Shown: positions 17,872-26,669, counted from the first letter of the stretch. The stretch is 64,000 nucleotides of DNA from Nonomuraea sp. SYSU D8015 (GCF_008065375.1 NZ_VJYI01000023.1:124001-188000); one strand, 5' to 3'. Program-made: numbers and translations. Notes: generated by a model not told the origin, from the sequence alone.

Positions 17872-18729
17872 CTACTGGGGCGGCTGGTCCGTCCAGCCGG
17901 TGGTCACCGAGATGAATCCGTTGGGGTCCCCCGCCAGGCTCCCGTCGTCGGCGAGGAGATAGTTGGTGCGCATCACGCGAGAGGTGTCGGGATCGACGAC
18001 CAGTTTGATCTCCGGCTCGCCGTCAGGACCAGCGATCAGCAGCTCCTCCCCGTCGTCGACCGTGCCCGTCCTCTTGACTTCCGGCATCGTGGCCAGGGCC
18101 CGGAACGCCGCGGAACGGACCTCCGAAGGCGCCGGCAGCTCCGTGATCAGCGCGATCAGAGAGAGAACGTCGTCACTTCGCTGCTCGGATGCGGCCATGT
18201 CGCTGTCACGCCCCGGAAGCTCGGCGATCCGCGCTTTCAACGCCTCCGGATCCGCCGGCAGCTTGTCAAGGTCTTCGAAGTCCACCTCGACGCCCTTGAG
18301 CATGAGCGGGGCCGGGTCTGTGACGGCCGCGTCGGGAGAGTCGCCCGGCTCACCCTTGGACCAGCGCCGACCGTCGCGGCCGGTCCAGCTCTCCTCTCGC
18401 GGCATGTCCGGGTTGCTCCACTGACGTGTGACGTGCCAATAGGCCCCGGAACCTTCAGGCGTACGTTCCGCACTGACAGCGGCCATGAGCAGAACCTCCC
18501 TGCCCGAGGCCGGTGCGCCGACGGGCGTGGTCACGCCCGTGGCGATCACGGCCACTGCCGCCGCGGCGACAGTGGCCAGACTGAGTCCTGGCGCCATCCA
18601 CCCGATCCGCCGCCGCGCCCGACGGCCTCGCATCCTGTCCTGGAGCCGGCCCCTGCTGCGATTGATCGCCTCGGCGGGCGGCTCCGGCTTGGCCAGCAGA
18701 GTGGCGAGCGTGTTGTCCAGGTCATCCAT
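17872..18729 (-). CDS. CU044_5270-type membrane protein, sigma factor partner
   Basis: A 285-residue protein beginning MDDLDNTLATLLAKPEPP, then a basic stretch and one membrane helix at about 44-66; the large C-terminal part (about 75-285) is predicted extracellular. This layout matches the CU044_5270 family, encoded directly after ECF sigma genes in actinomycetes and thought to work as sensor or anti-sigma factor. The start at 18729 overlaps the sigma gene end (ATGGATGA), indicating coupled translation. A much longer upstream frame is an artefact of the sigma gene. It may receive an extracellular signal, perhaps linked to the protease encoded next; that is inference. Confidence 0.82.
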   Translation of the reverse strand: MDDLDNTLATLLAKPEPPAEAINRSRGRLQDRMRGRRARRRIGWMAPGLSLATVAAAAVAVIATGVTTPVGAPASGREVLLMAAVSAERTPEGSGAYWHVTRQWSNPDMPREESWTGRDGRRWSKGEPGDSPDAAVTDPAPLMLKGVEVDFEDLDKLPADPEALKARIAELPGRDSDMAASEQRSDDVLSLIALITELPAPSEVRSAAFRALATMPEVKRTGTVDDGEELLIAGPDGEPEIKLVVDPDTSRVMRTNYLLADDGSLAGDPNGFISVTTGWTDQPPQ

Positions 18730-19345
18730 GGACGTTCTCCTTGTTGATGAGGGCGTGGATCTTCGAGCGGGCCCGGCTGAGCCTGGAGCCCACCGTGCCG
18801 GTGGAGATTCCGAGCGCCACGGCCACTTCGTCGTAGCTGAGCTGGCCCAGGGCAACCAGCAGCAGGGCGTCGCGCTCGCCGCTGGACAGCGCGGCGAGCG
18901 CCTTGGCCAGGTGCGGCTGCATGCGCTGAGCGGTGACAGAGGAGACGACCCGGCCCTCGTGGCCTTCCATGACGGGATCGGGATCAAGCCGGGCCAGCGC
19001 CCTGTAGTGGCGGATCTCCTTGCGCCGATGCCTGGCGATCAGATTGGTGGCGAAGCCGAACAGCCAGGGCCGCAGGCTCCCGCGTTCTGGGTCGAACCGG
19101 TTGCGCCGATCGAAGGCCAGCAGGAATGTCTCAGCCGTAATGTCCTCGGCGATCTGCGTGTCCAGCCGACCGGCCACGTACCGGTAAATGTCGCGGTAGT
19201 AACGGTCGTGCACGGCGGTGAACAGGTCAGGGTTCCCCCGCAACCGGGCGGCCAGGTCAGCCTCGGTCACCTGCTCGCCCGCTTCGACGATCAAATTCTT
19301 CTCTCCGACATAAGCCTGCCTTCCGGGGGCGGTGGATACTGTCAC
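18722..19345 (-). CDS. ECF RNA polymerase sigma factor
   Basis: A 207-residue sigma-70 family ECF factor. Region 2 covers about 38-105 (VHDRYYRDIYRYVAGRL, AEDITAETFLLAF, LRPWLFGFATNLIA) and region 4 about 145-198 (LSSGERDALLLVALGQLSYD, ISTGTVGSRLSRAR). The GTG at 19345 has AAGGA five nt upstream. It is the first gene of a sigma, membrane-partner, subtilisin unit; such units usually autoregulate, but no promoter consensus was confirmed by eye. The whole unit is bracketed by inverted sequence motifs at 14233-14331 and 19578-19647. Confidence 0.92.
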   Translation of the reverse strand: MTVSTAPGRQAYVGEKNLIVEAGEQVTEADLAARLRGNPDLFTAVHDRYYRDIYRYVAGRLDTQIAEDITAETFLLAFDRRNRFDPERGSLRPWLFGFATNLIARHRRKEIRHYRALARLDPDPVMEGHEGRVVSSVTAQRMQPHLAKALAALSSGERDALLLVALGQLSYDEVAVALGISTGTVGSRLSRARSKIHALINKENVHG

Positions 19346-19851
19346 TCATCCTTCGCCGCAAGCCGGGATCGTCTTCCTTCGAGTGCACAACGGCCGACGC
19401 GAGGCCATCGAGGGACGCGGTGCACCGGCCGGAAGTGCATCGCCTCACATTCCCAGCCGTCATAGATGGCAGCCGCCACTCGCCCCTGATCGGCCAGCCG
19501 AACGGCGGCCTACCGGATTGCGAGCTCGGCCAAACACCGAGACACGCCCGTGAGGCATTGCCTTCAACGCCAGCCAACGTGCCTTACGTGCCTGAAAAGA
19601 TCATCTCGCTCTGACCTGCGAGAAGAGACCAAGAACCCAAGATAACCATCGCGTCGATCAACTGCCCATGGAGTGATGTCGAGGCCGCGGTGACCAGGTC
19701 GAGATCAGGCATAAGGCGTCCGAGCAGCGGGAGTCCCTCACCGAGGTCGTATTGAATGTGAATGTCAAGGCCGGACATCATCGCGGCGAACCGCCGATGT
19801 TGAGGCCTGTCCAACCGCCGAGTGATGCACGTGTGGGGCCTGCTCAAGGGG
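19346..19851. other. Gene-poor gap between sigma and LacI genes
   Basis: About 500 bp in which no protein family was recognised. An 87-codon leftward frame (19584-19847) has no identifiable domain and overlaps the right-hand inverted motif, so it is not called. The sigma operon promoter should lie near 19350-19420. Confidence 0.5.
19578..19647 (-). repeat. Right inverted motif block
   Basis: On the minus strand this reads GGTTATCTTGGGTTC (outermost), then about 38 nt, then TCAGGCACGTAAGGCACG. Both motifs match the left block at 14233-14331 in the same outside-to-inside order (13 of 13 against the internal left copy, 17 of 18 for the second). Together they frame about 5.4 kb holding the sigma/partner/protease genes. 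Confidence 0.55.
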
Positions 19852-20916
19852 TTATAGCCCGTGGGCGTCGGAGGCGCCGGTACGGGAGGCGGATGCGGAG
19901 GTGATGGACCATAGGATTTCTTGGCCGTTCGGCTGAGGCTGGTCGGGGTTGAGTGCCAGGTGCGCGCAGCGGCGGCCTTGGTCTCGTAGCGGGTTGGTGA
20001 CGGACGTGATGCCGAGCCTTTGGCCGGCTGGTGAGGCGTCCCAGCCGAGGTAGGCCGCCTCCGGGTGAGTCTCGTGGAGAATTTGGTGGGCTCCTAGGGC
20101 GAGTTCGTCGCTCATGGCGATGATGAGCGCATGGGGAGTGAGCTGGGGGGCGAGTTCTCGCGCTGCCGCGGCGCCATCTGCCTGAGTGTTGCGTGCCACG
20201 ACAGCGACGGGTGTACTCGTCCAGCTGAGCCCGGCCTGTTCGATGGCGGTACGGTAGCCGCGCAGACGGGCGTCGGTGACGGGAAACGGTGCGCGTGAGG
20301 GCAGGTTCGCGCCGGTCGTCACCATGTGCTCGCGGTGGCGATCGAGCGGGAATGAGATCAGTACGGGCGTCCGGCCGTCACGGAGTCCATGGGAGGCGAC
20401 CGCGCGCGCGGCCCGGTAGTCGTCCTGGGTGACACACGTGATTCCCTCGCGTGGTGGACCCCCCTGGATGACGGCGGGGCGGGGATCGCCGGCGACCGCC
20501 GCCAGCACCGGATCGTCCTCCGCGGTGGTCCACAACACGAAACCATCGACTGCCGCGGACAGCACCCGATCAGCGTCTGCGGCGTCGCCGCGCGTGGGGA
20601 TGAAGGTGAGACCTCGGCCTTCCGCTACGCAGACCTCTGCGACCCCGGCCAGGAACTGTGCCGCTTGGGGATCGTCGAAGGCATACGCCAGGTGCTCGCT
20701 GAAAACCACCCCGAGCTGGTGCGTACGACCGGATTTCAGCGCACGCCCGACGGCGTCCGGGCGATATCCCAGCTCGCTGGCCGCGCGGTGCACGCGCTCG
20801 CGGGTGGCGGTCGCAACCCGCGCAGGCCGGGTGAAGGCATAGGAGGCGGTCATGGGTGACACTCCCGCACGAGCCGCCACGTCCTTCAGCGTCACACGTC
20901 TACGGCTGGTTGGCAC
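19852..20916 (-). CDS. LacI family regulator
   Basis: A 354-residue LacI/GalR-type regulator. The HTH is at about 8-30 (VTLKDVAARAGVSPMTASYA), followed by the hinge helix and the sugar-binding-protein-like effector domain (about 65-330). The start is a GTG. It is divergent from an MFS transporter gene with a 31-bp gap containing a TGTGTA-N4-TACACA palindrome. It therefore most likely represses that transporter and itself. The HTH carries SPMTASYAF where SxxTVSrvL is common, a normal variant. The effector is probably a sugar or a compound handled by the transporter. Confidence 0.9.
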   Translation of the reverse strand: MPTSRRRVTLKDVAARAGVSPMTASYAFTRPARVATATRERVHRAASELGYRPDAVGRALKSGRTHQLGVVFSEHLAYAFDDPQAAQFLAGVAEVCVAEGRGLTFIPTRGDAADADRVLSAAVDGFVLWTTAEDDPVLAAVAGDPRPAVIQGGPPREGITCVTQDDYRAARAVASHGLRDGRTPVLISFPLDRHREHMVTTGANLPSRAPFPVTDARLRGYRTAIEQAGLSWTSTPVAVVARNTQADGAAAARELAPQLTPHALIIAMSDELALGAHQILHETHPEAAYLGWDASPAGQRLGITSVTNPLRDQGRRCAHLALNPDQPQPNGQEILWSITSASASRTGASDAHGL

Positions 20917-20930
20917 GGGACCATCCTATG

Positions 20931-20946
20931 TGTGTAGCGTTACACA
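20931..20946. promoter_or_regulatory. Probable LacI-type operator
   Basis: The palindrome TGTGTA-GCGT-TACACA lies in the 31-bp gap between the divergent LacI and MFS genes, ending two bases before the MFS ATG. A bound repressor here would block the start regions of both genes. The site is seen directly; its use by this regulator is inferred. Confidence 0.6.
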
Positions 20947-20947
20947 T

Positions 20948-22207
20948 ATGTCGACCGAGATCGCTCGCCCCGCCGCAGTGCTCCGTGCCGCGCCGTTCCT
21001 CGGCTTCGCCGGATTCGGCACTTTCTGGGGCGTGTGGGGTGCCAGTCTCCCCCTGCTGCGGACCCAAGCCGAGGTGAGCGATGCGGAGTTCGGCATCGCC
21101 CTGCTCTTCGTGGCCGCCGGTGCTCTGCCTGCCATGCTGCTGGCCGGGCGGCTCATCGACGCGCTCGGGCTGCGTGTCGCCGGCGTGCTGCTCGCACTGC
21201 TGGGCGTCATGGGCCTCGTGGTTTCCGTCACGTCGGCGACCTATGCCGCGTTATGCGTCGGTATCCTCCTGGCAGGAGCCAGTTCGGGAGCGTCTGATGT
21301 AGCGATCAACACGCTGGCGGCGACGGTTGAAAAGCGGACCGGACGCCCCGTCGTGGCCCGCTCGCACGCGGCGTTCTCCGCCACGGTCGCCGTCTCCAGC
21401 CTGGGCGCCGGTGCGCTTACCGGACTGGCGGACAGCCTGCTGGCGAACTTCGCCGCGGCCGCCGTAGTCACCGTGGCCCTCGGTCTGGCCGTTATCGCCG
21501 CGACGCGCTCAGTCTCCGCTCAGGACGCTGTCGTACCCAAGAGCCAGGACGCGCCGGCGCACGCCGGTCGCGCGTTGCGGTGGATCGCCCTGCTCGTGAT
21601 CGGTGCGATCGGCGCATTGGCGTTCGCATCGGAGAATGCGTACCAGTCCTGGTGTGCTGTCCTGCTGACCGACGAGTTCGCAGCCTCGTCCCCGCTGGCC
21701 GCCGTCGCGCCGGCGGCGTTCGCCACGACGGCCGCGCTGGCCCGTTTCGCCGCCGCCACGATCACATTCCGACGCCCGATCGTCACGTTGGCCAGCGGAA
21801 GCGTGATCGCCACGACCGGAGGCGTCCTCACGGCGTTCGCGCCCACGCTGCCGCTCGCACTGGTGGGCATCGTCACTGCCGCAGCAGGCACCTCGATACT
21901 CTTTCCCACCTTGCTGTCCTACGGGCTTCGACCGATCCCCGACGAGTCACGCGGACGAGCCACGTCCGCCATCTCCACAGTCGCCTATGTCGGTTACCTC
22001 GCCGGCCCCGCATACTTCGGCCTGCTCGCTGACGCCACCGGAGTGCAGCAGGCGTTTCTGGGCATCGCCGCACTGACCGCCGTGCTTCTGGCGACGATCC
22101 CGGTACTGTCGACGCTCAAGCGAGCAGCGGACGTCCGCTCTCCCAACGAGACGCCGTACTCGATTCGCACGCGACCAGCCCGAACGCACAGGACTCCGGA
22201 GCCTTAA
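20948..22207 (+). CDS. MFS transporter
   Basis: A 419-residue, 12-helix major facilitator protein (FLGFAGFGTFWGVWG in helix 1; GRLIDALGLRVAG as the loop 2-3 motif). The family resembles DHA-type or sugar-related exporters without drug-specific markers. The ATG at 20948 is chosen because it directly follows the operator palindrome; the frame upstream belongs to the LacI promoter side. The stop codon TAA (22205-22207) is also the target triplet of the adjacent IS5 element, so the insertion happened exactly at the gene end, possibly replacing the native last codons or terminator. Confidence 0.87.
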   Translation: MSTEIARPAAVLRAAPFLGFAGFGTFWGVWGASLPLLRTQAEVSDAEFGIALLFVAAGALPAMLLAGRLIDALGLRVAGVLLALLGVMGLVVSVTSATYAALCVGILLAGASSGASDVAINTLAATVEKRTGRPVVARSHAAFSATVAVSSLGAGALTGLADSLLANFAAAAVVTVALGLAVIAATRSVSAQDAVVPKSQDAPAHAGRALRWIALLVIGAIGALAFASENAYQSWCAVLLTDEFAASSPLAAVAPAAFATTAALARFAAATITFRRPIVTLASGSVIATTGGVLTAFAPTLPLALVGIVTAAAGTSILFPTLLSYGLRPIPDESRGRATSAISTVAYVGYLAGPAYFGLLADATGVQQAFLGIAALTAVLLATIPVLSTLKRAADVRSPNETPYSIRTRPARTHRTPEP

Positions 22208-23102
22208 GAGGCTTCAAACAAATGATCAGCGGACGAGGCGGCGCCAGCAGATGATGGCAGCGGCCAGAGTCATGAAGGCTTCGCAGATGTCATCGCGGAC
22301 CTCCCAGCGGATGCGCAGACGGCGGAACCAGTGCAGCAGCGCGATGGTCCGCTCGACCACGTAGCGATGCACACCCAGGCCGCTACCGTGCGGGGTGCCT
22401 CGGCGAGCGATGATCGGCTTGATACCGGCACTCCACACCAGGCGCCGGTACTTGTCGTGGTCGTAGCCGCGGTCGGCGAGCAGGCAGTCGGGCCGCTTGC
22501 GGGGCCGCCCGACCCGTCCGCGGACCGGTGGGATCTTCTTGATCAACGGGATGAGCTGGGTGACGTCGTTGCGGTTGCCGCCGGTCAGGCTGACGGCGAG
22601 CGGGATGCCGTGGCCGTCGGTGATGACGTGGTGCTTTGAGCCCGTCCGTGCGCGGTCGACCGGGCTCGGCCCGGGTTTGGGCCGCCCTTGAGCGCGCGTA
22701 CGTGCGAGCTGTCGATCACCGCCCTCGACCAGTCCAACTGCCCAGCGGCGTGCAACTCCGACAGCAAGGTCTGATGCAGCCGCTCCCAAACCCCGGCCTC
22801 ATGCCAGTCCCGCAAGCGGCGCCAGCAGGTCATTCCCGACCCGAACCCCAGCTCTTGAGGCAGGAACTCCCACGGGATCCCGGTGTAGAGCACGAACAAG
22901 ATCCCGCACAACACCTTGCGATCGTCCAGGCGCTTACGATCCGGATGACGCGCGCCGCTCCACCTTCGGCAGCAGCGGCTCAACCCGCTCCCACAGGCTG
23001 TCACGCACCATCCACGGCGGCTGCTCACCTTTCCTCACAAACCGCGATCCAACTGGCCCACCGGCTCCCAAGAGGCCATAGTGATCATTTTGTTAGCACT
23101 TC
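22208..23102 (-). mobile_element. IS5-family insertion sequence, about 895 bp
   Basis: A complete element with imperfect 21-bp terminal repeats (GAGGCTTCAAACAAATGATCA at the left; GAAGTGCTAACAAAATGATCA read inward at the right; 14 of 21 match) and a direct TAA at both outer flanks (22205-22207 and 23103-23105). A TNA duplication and this size fit the IS427-type subgroup. A related but truncated copy lies at 14099-14232. Confidence 0.85.
22226..23011 (-). pseudogene. IS5 (IS427-type) DDE transposase, two frame changes
   Basis: The product reads MVRDSLWERVEPLLPKVERR from 23011, then, one base shifted near 22948 in a GCGCGCG run, DRKRLDDRKVLCGILFVLYT and RAVIDSSHVRALKGGP, and after a second change near 22675 (AAACCCGGG) GSKHHVITDGHGIPLAVSL. 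The acidic triad is visible: D in AVIDSSH, D in LLADRGYD, E in YVVERTIALL. Members of this subgroup normally use one programmed frameshift, which can explain the second site. The first is unexpected and probably disables the protein unless it is a sequencing error. Confidence 0.8.
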
Positions 23103-23306
23103 TAAGTGTCGCACCGTGCCATCAGGTTACGGCTCGTGCCATCTCGGCCCGTTTTGCGTGTCACGTGGTGCCAGGTCCTGACGATGCGTGACGGGGCGTA
23201 CGAGCACGCACCGAGCACGGCCGACACCCTATTCGATCATTGCTGTTCCAGCTGCCACCCTGCGCCGTCCGTGTGGGGCGGACCACGCGGACGCTGCAAG
23301 GGATAA

Positions 23307-23480
23307 CACCACGTTCGGGACGCCAAGGCGCTCCTGCGGCGGCTGGACCGTTGCCACCGCGTCCTGGCCGATCCGCGGCTCGGCCACACCCCGCTCAACG
23401 CCATTGGCGCCCGGTGGGGTTTCGCGAACGACGCACCATTCAACCGGGCCTTCGGCGTCACCCTGAGCCGGGAATGGTGA
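23307..23480 (+). pseudogene. AraC-family C-terminal remnant
   Basis: The 57 codons after a TAA read RDAKALLRRLDRCHRVLADP, then LGHTPLNAIGARWGFAND and FNRAFGVTLSREW followed by a stop. This is the second helix-turn-helix and C-terminal end of an AraC/XylS-type regulator. No start codon and no N-terminal sensor domain are present. The region immediately right of the IS5 element is thus a truncated regulator. Confidence 0.6.
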
Positions 23481-23507
23481 AAGCCCTATTCGTCTCCCCC
23501 AGTCCTC

Positions 23508-23561
23508 CCGGATCTCACCTCACGACCCGGCCGGATCTCACCTCACGACCCGGCCGGATCT
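23508..23561. repeat. 23-bp tandem repeat, 2.3 copies
   Basis: The unit CCGGATCTCACCTCACGACC plus CGG occurs twice exactly and then partially, just after the AraC remnant. It is non-coding as far as can be judged. Confidence 0.7.
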
Positions 23562-23665
23562 TCCTCACCACCGGCGGCATGACACCGGCGGGCCCGTCAC
23601 CCCGTGTCGAACAATCTACGGGCATAGATTCCGCAGGACGCGCTGTCACCACGGAAGTCCAGACC

Positions 23666-23878
23666 ATGCCGATCTACGCTTCCCGCATGGCTTTTGTTAT
23701 CCCAGAGATCAAGGTCGGCCTGGCCGAACTCGGTGGCGCGCCTGACGCCTGGTGCTCAAGATGCGGCAAGCGTGCGACTCTGTACTACGTTGATCCAGCG
23801 ACCGGAAGGCACACGTACGTCTGCACGACCGATGCCGGTCCCGAGGTAGAGGCAATGCTCTTGCGCTCCGCCGACTAG
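23666..23878 (+). CDS. Small hypothetical protein with CxxC
   Basis: A 70-residue product: MPIYASRMAFVIPEIKVGLA, then WCSRCGKRATLYYVD and TYVC. The CxxC and a later lone Cys suggest a rudimentary zinc ribbon or redox site. No family was recognised. It stands alone among remnants; it faces the small CxxC protein encoded leftward at 24039-24221. The assignment as a gene is moderate because upstream sequence in the same frame is also open. Confidence 0.4.
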   Translation: MPIYASRMAFVIPEIKVGLAELGGAPDAWCSRCGKRATLYYVDPATGRHTYVCTTDAGPEVEAMLLRSAD

Positions 23879-24038
23879 GCGAATCACCACCGTGGTGTCA
23901 GCCTTTCGAGCCTCCGCGCTCAAGAGACTTCGGAATGAGGTATTTCTTCGACGCCGTAGAACCGCGCCCGCGCCCGTACCTATGAGTGTTCGACCCCACA
24001 GAACGGGGCGTCCCACGCCGTCGGAGCGTCGCTCTGGA

Positions 24039-24221
24039 TCACGCCCCCGACGCGAAGCCGTCGCCCCGGCCTCCGGCCTCGGCCGCCTCCCGCTCGGCGA
24101 GGTCGTCGGGGCGCATGTACTCGCGGTGCCGCCATCCCGAACATCGGCCGTCGTAGCAGCCGCATCCGGGGCACTCCGGGCAGACCATGCTGACTGTCCA
24201 GCCGCACTTTTCGCACAACAC
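24039..24221 (-). CDS. Small cysteine-rich zinc-ribbon-like protein
   Basis: A 60-residue product with MLCEKCGWTVSMVCPECPGC, followed by CYDGRC: seven cysteines in CxxC-type pairs within the first 30 residues, then an acidic/basic tail. This looks like a small zinc-binding protein; no named family was recognised. Its start is an ATG. No operon partner is evident. Confidence 0.4.
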   Translation of the reverse strand: MLCEKCGWTVSMVCPECPGCGCYDGRCSGWRHREYMRPDDLAEREAAEAGGRGDGFASGA

Positions 24222-24279
24222 CTCGTTTGGCCGAGTCGGTCATGATGGCCTGTACGATGCCAAAAATCGTCCATGACAT

Positions 24280-24545
24280 ATGGCCTGGCTTCTATCCTCG
24301 GCACTCGTGTTCCTACGTCTGCTGTATCTGCTGATGGTCCGGTTGTTCGCTGGTTGACGCTTGTCGCGCGGGGCGACACCTCCAAGGAGGCGGAGATTTT
24401 GGTGTTGCGTCACGAAGTCGCCGTCCCACGTCGTCAGGTCTCCCGCCGGCAACCGGACGGGGCCGACCGGGCGCCACTGGCCGCACTGGCGCGACTGCTG
24501 CCCACGCGGCTTCGGCTCCATCCGCGCCGCATGGCCTTAGCGTGA
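24280..24545 (+). pseudogene. Integrase-type transposase N-terminal remnant
   Basis: The reading MAWLLSSALVFLRLLYLLMV runs to a stop near 24345. One base shifted, it continues LTLVARGDTSKEAEILVLRH, then VAVPRRQVSRRQPDGADRAP and LAALARLLP. This opening is typical of actinobacterial DDE integrases (IS3/IS481-like rve proteins) and ends before the catalytic core. It is both frameshifted and truncated. Confidence 0.65.
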
Positions 24546-24576
24546 CCGTGATCCGACTACGGCATGATCTGCCGGC

Positions 24577-25317
24577 ATGAGGAAAACGATTTCTGTCTTG
24601 GTCGTCTGCGGCGCCTTCCTGGTGGGCACGGCCCCCGCGCAGGCCCAGGCCGTGTCCAAAGACCCCGTGCGCGTGCTGAAGTCCAAGCTCATCCCCGGCC
24701 ACGGCGTCCGGTACACCGAGATTGCCAACTGGTCCGACGGCACCGAGACCTCGCAGGCGTACGAGACGAAGGGCGCCCTGCAGTTCGGGAAGAAGGGCCT
24801 GGCCGGCTACGACATCGTCGGCACCGCGTATGACGACGAAAAGGACCGCGTCATCTACAACGGCAAGGCCACGTACTACTCCGGTGCCCTCGCTGGAGAC
24901 CTCCCCAAGGGCAAGACCTGGATCAAGGTTTCCGGCGGTGGCGGCATGCCCAGCCAGTACGACCAGATCCTCAACCCCACCGAGCCCACCACGCTGTCGG
25001 CGCTCCTCAACAAGGGCAAGAGGAGCGGGAACACGGTCACCGGCACGATTACCTTCAAGGACCTGCGTAAGGTGTCCGCCTGGTTCTCCCGCTCGGACCT
25101 GCGCTCCTGGGCCTCGGACACAGAGGTCTCCTACAAGCTGACGTTCACCTCGGCCGGACTGGTCAGCAAGCTGTGGAGCTCGTACACGGCCAAGGGCGTC
25201 CCGCTGGACTACGAAGACTTCGAGGGCAGCACCGTCATCGTCGACACCCGCTACACCGGCTGGGGCGCCAAGGTGTCGATCAAGACGCCCGACCCCAAGA
25301 CCGTCGTCACCGAGTGA
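24577..25317 (+). CDS. Secreted protein, LppX/LprG-like in outline
   Basis: A 246-residue protein with a clear signal peptide (MRKTISVLVVCGAFLVGTAP, cleavage probably after AQAQA). The mature part alternates basic and beta-strand-like segments (YETKGALQFGKKGLAGYDIV, TGTITFKDLRKVSAWF). Its layout recalls the open-barrel lipoprotein-like proteins (LppX/LprAFG) found in actinomycetes, but there is no lipobox cysteine, and the similarity is only by outline. The gene is free-standing: integrase debris lies upstream and a gene-poor gap downstream. Confidence 0.75.
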   Translation: MRKTISVLVVCGAFLVGTAPAQAQAVSKDPVRVLKSKLIPGHGVRYTEIANWSDGTETSQAYETKGALQFGKKGLAGYDIVGTAYDDEKDRVIYNGKATYYSGALAGDLPKGKTWIKVSGGGGMPSQYDQILNPTEPTTLSALLNKGKRSGNTVTGTITFKDLRKVSAWFSRSDLRSWASDTEVSYKLTFTSAGLVSKLWSSYTAKGVPLDYEDFEGSTVIVDTRYTGWGAKVSIKTPDPKTVVTE

Positions 25318-25779
25318 GCTTGTTCGGGCGTCGCAATGGACGTCGAGTGTAGCCCCACCACCCCTGGCCCCGCGCCGACATGATGCGGTGACTGGTCGGC
25401 GAGCCGATTTCTGTGCGGTGCGCAGGGCAGGGGGCGAGGATGCGGTATCGCGCAAGGGCGCCGCGAACACGATCACGAGGACGGTCAGAGAGTTTGCGAG
25501 GGATAGGTGGTGTCTTACGACCTTCTGTGGCATATGTGACAGCGACTGCTGCGGCCGCGTCACCTGATTCGCAAGCGTCGGGCCTAGGCGGCGGGTGTGG
25601 AGTCGGGTGGGTTGGCGCGGAGTTCGGCCATGGAGGTTTCGGGGAGGTAGCGGCGGCCGGTGACCTGGAGCTGATCGCCTACGAGGCTCGCGATCCACCA
25701 CACTGATCACGCGAGCTGGATCGCGCCTGCCGTGCGGGCTTCGCCCGTGGCGTACGTGGGTTCCTGTATGCCCGCCCGG
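25318..25779. other. Gene-poor gap
   Basis: About 460 bp between the secreted protein gene and a GNAT remnant. Short frames exist on both strands (for example a leftward RRYLPETSMAELRANPP ending near 25585) but no family was recognised. Confidence 0.5.
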
Positions 25780-25938
25780 GCAGCAGGGGCGGCGCCGCAC
25801 TGGCCGATCATGCCCACGCCAAGGCGGGCGTCGAGGCGGCGCTGGTGCACTGCGCCGCCCAGAACCCCGCCGTCGGTGCCTTTCTGGTGCCGCCAGGGCT
25901 ACCAGCCGCTGGTCGCGTCGTGGGGACGGTGGATTTAG
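25780..25938 (+). pseudogene. GNAT acetyltransferase C-terminal remnant
   Basis: ADHAHAKAGVEAALVHCAAQ, then after one extra base near 25880 YQPLVASWGRWI and stop. The ending (aromatic-RQGYQPL-x-W) is the usual C-terminal strand and tail of GNAT N-acetyltransferases. The acetyl-CoA-binding motif A and the N-terminal part are absent. Confidence 0.5.
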
Positions 25939-26063
25939 CCGGCCTTTGTCTTGTGAGATTTTCTCGCATATCACAAACGAACATCAGGCAACATAAAGAA
26001 GCAAATTTGTCGCCATCTCCGGGAAGACTTGGATGTGCTTGTCATACGGGGCGAGGTGCGCAT

Positions 26064-26669
26064 ATGGCGATATGTCGTGCGGTGGTGCGGCCTACGTGCT
26101 TGATCGCTCTTATGGTGCTCCTGTTATCCTGTGGCATCTCGCCCATCACCCGCTTGCCAGGATCGAGCTCACCTTCCCCAAGCCCTCACAGCTCCGCGCC
26201 TGTCATCGCGGAGCCAACGGGTAAAGGCTGCCTGCTCACCCTGCAGCAGGCAAGTGCCGCGATGGGCTGGCCCGTCGCAGACGTTCAGCAGTCCGAAACC
26301 CCAGGGCAGGGACAGAACGCCGCGGTTCATCAATGCCTTTATCTGAGCATTCCAGCCAAGGACTGGAGCCGACTCGACCTTTCCGCCAACCCGCCGACCC
26401 TGGACGGGGTGACGCACACCATCCTGGCAACGGCGCTGGCGTGTGGCGGCGATGCGGCATTGGGATACGACTCGGCGCCGGCGGCTTTCCCGTCGGTTCC
26501 AGGCTCTCGCGCGGTGGGCGGGAATTTCCGGTTGGTCGTCGTCCCGGTTCCGCGAACTGATTGCTGGGCGTCGGTCAACATCGCCCAGGGCAACTGGCCG
26601 GACGATCTCGCTCCTGTCGCAGAGCGCCTTCTTGTCCAAGCCATGGCGAATCTGGAAAGCGGATCGTGA
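26064..26669 (+). CDS. Lipoprotein of unknown function
   Basis: A 201-residue predicted lipoprotein: MAICRAVVRPTCLIALMVLL then LSC at the lipobox. The mature part has a Ser/Pro-rich linker (SSSPSPSPHSS) and a globular region with paired cysteines, resembling the DUF3558-like actinobacterial lipoproteins in layout only. The start at 26064 was chosen because it directly begins the signal peptide, whereas the frame upstream belongs to the GNAT remnant. It converges with the next gene over a hairpin that contains both stop codons. Confidence 0.78.
   Translation: MAICRAVVRPTCLIALMVLLLSCGISPITRLPGSSSPSPSPHSSAPVIAEPTGKGCLLTLQQASAAMGWPVADVQQSETPGQGQNAAVHQCLYLSIPAKDWSRLDLSANPPTLDGVTHTILATALACGGDAALGYDSAPAAFPSVPGSRAVGGNFRLVVVPVPRTDCWASVNIAQGNWPDDLAPVAERLLVQAMANLESGS

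Noticed and set aside
24313..25974. A 553-codon leftward frame across the secreted protein gene
   Set aside because: The rightward gene at 24577 has a signal peptide and normal composition; the leftward frame is its shadow joined to non-coding sequence.
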